19,097 nucleotides of DNA from Cloacibacterium caeni_C (lineage in GTDB: Bacteria > Bacteroidota > Bacteroidia > Flavobacteriales > Weeksellaceae), in the NCBI GenBank assembly GCA_002422665.1, contig DITA01000058.1:1-19097 (forward strand). The letters are read 5' to 3'. Shown here piece by piece: positions 14,270-19,097 of this stretch. Position numbers and translations under genes: made by a program. How positions within the stretch are numbered: the stretch's first letter is position 1; every line of letters starts with the position of its first letter. The notes beneath the pieces were generated by a model. The model searched no databases and had not been told where the DNA came from. It worked only from the letters and a program-made list of their open reading frames with translations.

Positions 14270-14887
14270 ATGTCAAAAACTACAGAATTTAGCGCAACAC
14301 CAGAACTTTTAAAACAGTTATACGAATACAGCATTATAAAAAATTACGAAGCTGGCGATGTTATTTTAGACGAAAACGCAAGAATTCGTTCTATTCCTAT
14401 CGTTACCAAAGGAAGCATCAAAGTAATGCGTACCGAAGAAGACGGTAGAGAAATTCTACTCTATTATATAAAAGCTGGCGAAAGTTGCGTAATGTCTTTC
14501 CTTGGTGGTTTACACGGGGAAACCTCTAAAGTAAAAGCCGAAGTAGAAGAAGATGCTGAAATATTATTCTTGCCTACGGAAAAAGTATCGCAGCTCATTA
14601 AAACACATCCAGAATGGTTGGATTATATTTTCAAATTATACCATAAACGTTTTGAAGAATTGCTAGAAATGGTAAATGAAGTAACTTTCAAAAAAGTGGA
14701 TGATAGACTGCTCTCTTTGCTTCAAAAAAAATCAGAACTTACCGATTCTAAAATCATTCACACCACACACGAACAATTAGCCAATGAATTAGGGACAGCC
14801 AGAGTAGTGGTTTCCAGACTACTAAAATCGCTGGAAGAAGACGGCAAACTAAAATTAGGAAGAAATAAAATTGAACTTTTATCATAA
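14270..14887 (+). CDS. Crp/Fnr-family transcriptional regulator
   Basis: A 205-residue regulator. The N-terminal cyclic-nucleotide-binding-like beta roll (residues about 20-120) includes GDVILDENARIRSIPIVTKG and EILLYYIKAGESCVMSF; the long dimer helix runs about 120-150. The winged helix at the C-terminus has THEQLANELGTARVVVSRLL and KSLEEDGKLKLGRNKIEL. The cAMP-contacting RxS motif of true CRP is absent, and there is only one cysteine (C73), so an FNR-type Fe-S cluster is unlikely. It begins at the base after the Gre-like stop and ends in a strong terminator. The sulfur genes immediately downstream are its most probable targets, by position. Its signal is unknown. Confidence 0.92.
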   Translation: MSKTTEFSATPELLKQLYEYSIIKNYEAGDVILDENARIRSIPIVTKGSIKVMRTEEDGREILLYYIKAGESCVMSFLGGLHGETSKVKAEVEEDAEILFLPTEKVSQLIKTHPEWLDYIFKLYHKRFEELLEMVNEVTFKKVDDRLLSLLQKKSELTDSKIIHTTHEQLANELGTARVVVSRLLKSLEEDGKLKLGRNKIELLS

Positions 14888-14911
14888 AAATGCAACTTAA
14901 GTTGCATTTTT
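14886..14911 (+). terminator. Intrinsic terminator of the Crp/Fnr gene
   Basis: TGCAACTTAAGTTGCA (14891-14906) is a perfect 16-bp palindrome flanked by A5 on the left and T7 on the right. It starts inside the stop codon's last bases. Its symmetry allows termination in both directions. Confidence 0.92.
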
Positions 14912-14950
14912 TTATTTTTACAAAACAGAACTTTGCAAAAAATTTGATTT

Positions 14951-15736
14951 ATGGAATTCTTAGGATACTTATTCGCACTTATCATCGGGCTAATTATGGG
15001 AATAATTGGCGGTGGTGGCAGTATTTTGGGCGTTCCAATTTTTGTCTATCTGTTTGATATGAACGCATTAACCGCAACTACTCTTTCGCTTTTTGTAGTG
15101 GGAGTTGCGAGTGCAGTTGGCGCTACAGGAAATGCCAAACAAGGAAATGTAGATTTTAAAACCGCTTTATTATTCGGAATTCCTTCTGTATTGTCTGTGA
15201 TTTTTGTTCGCAAAATTATTTTACCTCATCTTCCTGATCCTCTTTTCAGCATAGGAACATTTCCTATTGAGAAAAATCTATTCATTTTAGTTCTTTTTGC
15301 TGCTTTAATGCTCATTTCTTCCATTAAAATGATTGTAGGAAATCAAAAAATAGAAACTACTAATCAAAGTCCGCAATATCCAATGTTGGTTACCCAAGGA
15401 ATTGCTGTAGGAATGATTACTGGGATGATTGGAGCAGGTGGTGGTTTTCTCATTGTTCCAGCATTAGTAATGCTGCTTAATTTAGAAATGAAAAAAGCCA
15501 TCGGAACTTCTATGATGATTATTTCTATGAATTCTCTTTTAGGTTTTTTAAGCTCTCAAAAAACAGAAATCAATTGGCAATTTCTATTGATTTTCACTTC
15601 AATTGCTGTCATTGGAATGCTGATTGGAATTCAGTTGGCAAAAAAAATAGATGGCAAAAAACTGAAACCTATTTTCGGTTGGTTTGTTTTGATAATGGGA
15701 ATTTATATCATCATCAAAGAAATCTTTTTTCATTAA
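14951..15736 (+). CDS. TauE/SafE-family sulfite/sulfonate exporter
   Basis: A 261-residue inner-membrane protein with 7-8 hydrophobic helices. Two repeats of the family signature mark the two halves: GIIGGGGSILGVPIFVYLF near residue 20 and GMIGAGGGFLIVPALVMLL near 160. TauE/SafE members move sulfite, sulfoacetate or related sulfur anions out of the cell. The position 155 bp before a persulfide dioxygenase, which makes sulfite, supports sulfite export. It ends KEIFFH. Its ATG is 64 bp past the Crp/Fnr stop. I see no exact -7 box in that gap, so its promoter is unclear. Confidence 0.9.
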   Translation: MEFLGYLFALIIGLIMGIIGGGGSILGVPIFVYLFDMNALTATTLSLFVVGVASAVGATGNAKQGNVDFKTALLFGIPSVLSVIFVRKIILPHLPDPLFSIGTFPIEKNLFILVLFAALMLISSIKMIVGNQKIETTNQSPQYPMLVTQGIAVGMITGMIGAGGGFLIVPALVMLLNLEMKKAIGTSMMIISMNSLLGFLSSQKTEINWQFLLIFTSIAVIGMLIGIQLAKKIDGKKLKPIFGWFVLIMGIYIIIKEIFFH

Positions 15737-15767
15737 ATCTCTTTAATAGCGATTCTCTATCGAACAA

Positions 15768-15783
15768 TGTGATTTTTGTTACA
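15768..15783. promoter_or_regulatory. CRP-like 16-bp site upstream of the dioxygenase gene
   Basis: TGTGATTTTTGTTACA matches the Crp-type pattern TGTGA-N6-TCACA at 9 of 10 half-site bases. It lies 109 bp before the ATG at 15892. The Crp/Fnr regulator encoded about 0.9 kb upstream could bind it. The match is short and AT-rich, so chance is not excluded. Confidence 0.4.
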
Positions 15784-15812
15784 GAAATCTATTAAAATTT
15801 ACCTCATTTTTG

Positions 15813-15873
15813 TACTACAAATTACGAAGAAAAAAAAGTCATAGATTTTTTGTTGTAACTTCGTAGTGTAGTA
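15813..15873. promoter_or_regulatory. Composite inverted repeat before the dioxygenase gene
   Basis: TACTAC (15813-15818) and TACGAAG (15823-15829) pair with CTTCGTA (15859-15865) and GTAGTA (15868-15873): 13 paired bases in two blocks. An A-run (15830-15837) faces a T-run (15846-15851) inside. It ends 18 bp before the start codon. It may be an operator or a leader hairpin. No exact -7 box is seen in this gap. Confidence 0.5.
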
Positions 15874-15891
15874 ACATATAAAAATATTAAA

Positions 15892-17304
15892 ATGAAAATA
15901 GAACAAATTTATACCGGTTGTTTAGCTCAAGGAGCTTATTACATTGTTTCTGAAGGAGAAGCAGCCATCATTGATCCATTAAGAGAGGTACAACCTTATC
16001 TTGATCGATTGGCAAAAGATAACGTAAAACTCAAATACATTTTTGAGACCCATTTTCATGCAGATTTTGTATCTGGTCACGTAGATTTATCTAAAAAAAC
16101 AGGCGCTCCTATTATTTATGGACCAACTGCTGCACCAGAATTTGAAGCTATCGTAGTAGAAGACAATCAAGTTTTCGAAATTGGAAAAATAAAAATCAAA
16201 GTTCTTCACACTCCTGGTCACACCATGGAAAGTTCTACTTATTTATTGATAGACGAAAATGGAAAAAACCATGCAATCTTCTCTGGTGACACTTTATTTT
16301 TAGGAGATGTAGGAAGACCAGATTTAGCTCAAAAAGCTGCAAATCTTACTCAAGAAGAATTAGCGGGACTGCTTTATGATTCATTGTACCATAAAATTCT
16401 TCCTTTAGAAGATGATATTACCGTTTATCCAGCTCATGGCGCTGGTTCTGCATGTGGAAAAAACATGCAAAAAGAAACAGTAGACACTTTAGGAAATCAA
16501 AAACAAACCAATTACGCTCTAAAACAAACCTCTAAAGAAAGTTTTATTGCAGCAGTTTTAGATGGTTTAACCGCTCCACCGAAATATTTCGGTATGAATG
16601 TAGCGATGAACAAAAAAGGCTATACTAGTTTTGATGAAGTTTTAGCAAAAGGTAAAACAGCACTTTCTGTAGATGAATTTGAAACTGCTGCCGAAGAAAC
16701 TGGAGCACTCATTTTAGACACCAGAAATGCTGCAGAATTCTATAAAGGATTCATTCCTCAATCGATTAATATCGGGTTGAAAGGAGATTTTGCACCTTGG
16801 GTTGGAAGCATGATAGTAGATGTACAACAGCCAATTCTTTTGGTTTGTGATGATTGTACTGAAGAAGAAACCATTACTAGACTTTCTAGAGTGGGATTTG
16901 ATAATGTTTTAGGATACTTAAAAGGAGGCTTTGAAAGTTGGAAAAATTCAGGAAAAGAAATTGATACCATTCATAGAATTTCACCAGAAGAATTTGCAGA
17001 AAAATTTAATGAAAACAGCAAGGTTATTGACGTAAGAAAAGAAGGAGAATATGCAGCAGAACACGTAAATGATGCTTATAGCAAACCATTAGCTTACATT
17101 AATGATTGGGTAGGAAACATCAATCCAGATGAACATTTCTTCTTGCATTGTGCAGGTGGCTACAGAAGTATGATTGCCGCAAGTATTTTACAAGCAAGAG
17201 GTTATAGAAATTTCACAGAAGTAGAAGGTGGTTTTAACGGAATTAAAAAAACAGAAAAAGTTCCTACTACAGATTTTGTATGTCAAAGTAAAACTGCATT
17301 GTAA
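15892..17304 (+). CDS. Persulfide dioxygenase-rhodanese fusion (CstB-like)
   Basis: A 470-residue protein in three parts. Residues 1 to about 240 are a metallo-beta-lactamase-fold persulfide dioxygenase: THFHADFVSGH, H110 (LHTPGHTMESS) and D133 (FSGDTLFLGD). H54, H110 and D133 match the iron triad of ETHE1; the usual second His of HxHxDH is Phe (F59). GAGSACGKNM (C188) matches a Cys region in S. aureus CstB. A first rhodanese domain (about 262-350) has C319 and C322 in VCDDCTEEE and no standard loop. The second (about 368-455) has the active loop C420-AGGYRS. It would oxidise persulfide to sulfite and, with the rhodanese, form thiosulfate. The stop overlaps the cupin ATG by one base. Confidence 0.92.
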   Translation: MKIEQIYTGCLAQGAYYIVSEGEAAIIDPLREVQPYLDRLAKDNVKLKYIFETHFHADFVSGHVDLSKKTGAPIIYGPTAAPEFEAIVVEDNQVFEIGKIKIKVLHTPGHTMESSTYLLIDENGKNHAIFSGDTLFLGDVGRPDLAQKAANLTQEELAGLLYDSLYHKILPLEDDITVYPAHGAGSACGKNMQKETVDTLGNQKQTNYALKQTSKESFIAAVLDGLTAPPKYFGMNVAMNKKGYTSFDEVLAKGKTALSVDEFETAAEETGALILDTRNAAEFYKGFIPQSINIGLKGDFAPWVGSMIVDVQQPILLVCDDCTEEETITRLSRVGFDNVLGYLKGGFESWKNSGKEIDTIHRISPEEFAEKFNENSKVIDVRKEGEYAAEHVNDAYSKPLAYINDWVGNINPDEHFFLHCAGGYRSMIAASILQARGYRNFTEVEGGFNGIKKTEKVPTTDFVCQSKTAL

Positions 17305-17600
17305 TGAATATTTTCGAAAAAACAGACTTCACAGGAGATAAACCTTCTGTAGTAAGCATCAAAAAAACGGATAAAGTCAACCTTTTCACTGTAGGCTTAT
17401 CAGAAAAGCAAGTATTGGCAAAGCATATCACAACTATTCCTGCGACTTTAGTTTTGCTAAGAGGGAAAGTAGACTTTAACATCTCTGGAGAAACAACTGT
17501 TTTAAGAGAAGGAGATATTTACGAAATCCCAGTAAATGTAGAACACGAAGTGATAGGAAGAGATATAGAAAATGTATTCTTAATTGTAAAAGAGTTATAA
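17304..17600 (+). CDS. Small single-domain cupin protein
   Basis: A 98-residue one-domain cupin. The first cupin motif is reduced: only H41 of the usual HxH is seen (VLAKHITTIPATLVLLRG). The second is clear: LREGDIYEIPVNVEHEVIG with H81. The metal site is thus incomplete, and binding without catalysis is possible. The ATG overlaps the dioxygenase stop (TAATG), so translation is probably coupled, and the methyltransferase follows by 2 bp. Cysteine dioxygenase and related thiol oxygenases are cupins too, but this protein is too short and reduced to assign to them. A sensor or binding protein for a small molecule is a guess. Confidence 0.85.
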   Translation: MNIFEKTDFTGDKPSVVSIKKTDKVNLFTVGLSEKQVLAKHITTIPATLVLLRGKVDFNISGETTVLREGDIYEIPVNVEHEVIGRDIENVFLIVKEL

Positions 17601-17602
17601 AA

Positions 17603-18184
17603 TTGAATCAATTCGATCAAAATTTTTGGAATTCTCGCTGGGAAAATGGCGAAACAGGTTGGGACATAGGCGAAGCTTCTTCACCTATTGCAGAGTATTT
17701 TTTGCAAGTAGAAGATAAAGAGGTAAAAATATTAATTCCCGGCTGTGGAAATGCTCACGAAGCAGAATTGCTTTTAGAAGAAGGTTTTACAAACATCACG
17801 CTTCTAGACATTGCTCAGAAAGCTTGCGAAATGATTTCTCAGAAATTTTCTCACCATGAAGTAGAAGTCATCTGCGAAGATTTTTTCGAACACCAAGGAA
17901 AATATGACACCATTGTAGAACAAACATTTTTCTGCGCACTTGATCCAGTTTTAAGAGCAAAATATGTAGAAAAAATGCACGATTTACTTAACGAAAATGG
18001 CAAAATCATTGGAGTAATGTTCAATAAAGACTTTGAGAATCCGTTCCCACCATTTGGCGGAAATATAGAAGAATACAAATCTCTTTTCAGCGAAAAATTC
18101 GAGATTAAAACATTAGAAAACTGCTACAACAGTATAAAACCGAGACAAAACACCGAAGTTTTTATTAACTTCACTAAAAAATAA
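17603..18184 (+). CDS. TPMT-family SAM-dependent methyltransferase
   Basis: A 193-residue class I methyltransferase. The N-terminus has the TPMT signature FWNSRWENGETGWDIG, and the SAM-binding motif is ILIPGCGNAHEAELL. Later signatures are EDFFEH, VEQTFFCALDP and the substrate-side FNKDFENPFPPFGG. Members of this family methylate thiols, halides, thiocyanate, selenium or tellurium compounds. The start is TTG 17603-17605, since no in-frame ATG precedes the signature and cupin ends 2 bp upstream. In this neighbourhood, methylation of sulfide or a small thiol is plausible but inferred. Thiopurine itself is not a natural substrate. Confidence 0.87.
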   Translation: MNQFDQNFWNSRWENGETGWDIGEASSPIAEYFLQVEDKEVKILIPGCGNAHEAELLLEEGFTNITLLDIAQKACEMISQKFSHHEVEVICEDFFEHQGKYDTIVEQTFFCALDPVLRAKYVEKMHDLLNENGKIIGVMFNKDFENPFPPFGGNIEEYKSLFSEKFEIKTLENCYNSIKPRQNTEVFINFTKK

Positions 18185-18206
18185 ACTCACCATAAAACAA
18201 AAAAAT

Positions 18207-18410
18207 ATGAAAAAAAACATGGGAGCAACAGACAAGTACATCAGACTTTTCGTTGCATTAATTTTAGCCGTTTTGGTTTACCTTAAAGTGATTGAAGGAA
18301 CTTGGGGAATCGCAGCAACTGCAGTTGCATTCGTTTTTCTATTAACAGGAGCCATCGGCTTTTGTCCGCTTTATACTTTATTTGGCATTAACACTTGCAA
18401 AAGAGAGTAA
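18207..18410 (+). CDS. DUF2892 inner-membrane protein
   Basis: A 67-residue protein with two transmembrane helices (residues about 12-30 and 34-52). The C-terminal signature GFCPLYTLFGINTC places cysteines C53 and C64, as in DUF2892 proteins such as the membrane part of YgaP. That family is often found beside or fused to rhodaneses, and it is associated with sulfur transfer at the membrane. It lies 22 bp after the methyltransferase gene. A hairpin follows 7 bases past its stop codon. Confidence 0.88.
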   Translation: MKKNMGATDKYIRLFVALILAVLVYLKVIEGTWGIAATAVAFVFLLTGAIGFCPLYTLFGINTCKRE

Positions 18411-18417
18411 AAATTAA

Positions 18418-18458
18418 AATTTTGCCAAAGTTGAGTTTCTAAAAACTTTGGCAAAATT
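18418..18458. repeat. Perfect 15-bp hairpin between two membrane-protein genes
   Basis: AATTTTGCCAAAGTT (18418-18432) and AACTTTGGCAAAATT (18444-18458) are exact reverse complements around an 11-base loop. No T-run follows on the plus strand, so it is not a clear terminator. It lies in the 59-bp gap between the DUF2892 and DUF6132-like genes. It may slow 3' decay or divide the operon. Confidence 0.7.
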
Positions 18459-18469
18459 CATCAAAAATT

Positions 18470-18673
18470 ATGGAAAATTTTATCAAAAAATACAAATTAG
18501 GACTCATCGGAATCGTATTAGGTGGAATTTTAGGTTACGCTTATTACCATTTTATTGGGTGTAATACAGGAACTTGTGCTATAACTTCTAAACCTATTAA
18601 CAGTTCGGTTTATGGTATGGTGATGGGTTATCTTATTCTTTCAACTTTCGAAAAAACAAAAGAAAATAAATAA
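18470..18673 (+). CDS. Small Cys-containing membrane protein (DUF6132-like)
   Basis: A 67-residue protein with a membrane helix at about 10-28 and a second at about 45-59. Between them is the signature GCNTGTCAITSKPINSSVYG with C31 and C36, resembling the family I know as DUF6132, common in Bacteroidetes beside rhodanese and thioredoxin genes. The two cysteines lie in the short loop, where they could form a disulfide or carry sulfur. Function is unknown. It is followed 5 bp later by the stand-alone rhodanese. Confidence 0.8.
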   Translation: MENFIKKYKLGLIGIVLGGILGYAYYHFIGCNTGTCAITSKPINSSVYGMVMGYLILSTFEKTKENK

Positions 18674-18678
18674 AAAAC

Positions 18679-18990
18679 ATGTTAGGATTTTTAAAAAACT
18701 TATTCGGCGGTAAAAGTGTGGACTACGCAGAATTAGTAAAAAATGGAGCTCAAATTATAGACGTAAGAACGCCTGCAGAATTTAATGGAGGTCATGTAAA
18801 AGGCGCTAAAAACGTTCCGCTACAATCGCTAAGTCAAAATTTAGGAAAAATCAATAAAAACAAACCAGTAATCACGTGTTGTGCAAGTGGCGCAAGAAGT
18901 GCTGCCGCAAAAAGCATTTTACTCAATAGTGGATTTACAGAAGTTTATAATGGTGGCGGTTGGATAAGCCTCAAAAACAAATTATCATAA
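18679..18990 (+). CDS. Single-domain rhodanese
   Basis: A 103-residue rhodanese (sulfurtransferase). Signatures are IIDVRTPAEFNGGHVKGAKN and the active loop C68-ASGAR, giving C68 as the sulfur-carrying residue, preceded by C67. A short amphipathic N-terminus (MLGFLKNLFGGKS) may touch the membrane, which would suit its small membrane-protein neighbours. It would move sulfane sulfur to cyanide, thiols or partner proteins. The ATG lies 5 bp after the previous stop and the next gene begins 1 bp after its own stop. Confidence 0.93.
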   Translation: MLGFLKNLFGGKSVDYAELVKNGAQIIDVRTPAEFNGGHVKGAKNVPLQSLSQNLGKINKNKPVITCCASGARSAAAKSILLNSGFTEVYNGGGWISLKNKLS

Positions 18991-18991
18991 A

Positions 18992-19097
18992 ATGAGAAAT
19001 TTCTTTAGTGATTGGAATTTGAGAAGAATCGTCTATTTGATTGGTGGAATATGGATTGTGGCGCAATCTGTTATGGATAAAATGTGGATTCTCATAC
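18992..19097 (+). CDS. Membrane protein, N-terminal fragment (cut by window end)
   Basis: ATG 18992-18994 begins 1 bp after the rhodanese stop. The 35 visible residues (MRNFFSDWNLRRI, then a hydrophobic helix with GGIWIVAQSV) run off the right edge. They resemble the start of small flavobacterial membrane proteins that follow rhodanese genes. The family cannot be fixed from this much. It probably belongs to the same sulfur operon. Confidence 0.6.
   Translation, partial: MRNFFSDWNLRRIVYLIGGIWIVAQSVMDKMWILI

Noticed and set aside
1..19097. Mobile element, CRISPR array, tRNA or rRNA
   Set aside because: No transposase or integrase, no regularly spaced repeats, no cloverleaf or rRNA-like segment was seen. 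The repeats found are short and local.

Overview
The window looks like chromosomal DNA from a flavobacterium, most like Chryseobacterium, Cloacibacterium and relatives (Weeksellaceae). The signs are low GC, promoters of the Bacteroidetes type (TAnnTTTG at -7, TTTG about 20 bp upstream), weak or absent Shine-Dalgarno sequences, short leaders, and the gene order miaB / sigma-54 activator / lptE / Glu-rich TPR protein. I see no tRNA, rRNA, insertion sequence, prophage or CRISPR array. No stretch of more than about 200 bases lacks a gene.

Left half (about 1-11050). Every complete gene is on the minus strand. A housekeeping block (miaB, a sensor-less sigma-54 activator, the LPS-assembly lipoprotein lptE and a 555-residue Glu-rich protein) runs toward the left edge, where it meets the tail of a plus-strand membrane-protein gene. 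Upstream of it lie three small secreted proteins with TonB-C-like domains, then lysA (diaminopimelate decarboxylase), a DnaQ-type exonuclease carrying a degenerate GIY-YIG domain, and a HerA-like (DUF853) ATPase. Intrinsic terminators and -7 boxes divide these into several transcription units.

Middle (11051-13700, plus strand). A likely copper-acquisition unit: a small exported protein with three cysteines, followed by a TonB-dependent receptor that shows both halves of the CxxxM/HxM copper(I) site described for Pseudomonas OprC. A near-perfect 22-bp palindrome lies between the promoter elements of the small gene.

Right half (13700-19097, plus strand). A GreA/GreB-like protein is joined without spacing to a Crp/Fnr regulator. 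After a terminator come genes suited to persulfide and sulfite handling: a TauE/SafE exporter, a persulfide dioxygenase fused to two rhodanese domains (CstB-like), a cupin, a TPMT-family methyltransferase starting at TTG, a DUF2892 membrane protein, a small Cys-containing membrane protein (DUF6132-like), a stand-alone rhodanese, and the start of another membrane protein cut by the window edge. The inferred logic is that persulfide is oxidised to sulfite, rhodaneses move sulfane sulfur, sulfite is exported, and the Crp/Fnr protein may control the set through inverted repeats upstream of the dioxygenase gene. No sulfide:quinone reductase is visible.

The best leads for new biology are the copper unit with its unexplained small partner protein, the Gre-like/Crp-Fnr pair, the dead GIY-YIG domain on the exonuclease, the trio of TonB-C-like secreted proteins, and two 7-bp-periodic repeats, one of which has entered the lptE signal-peptide region.
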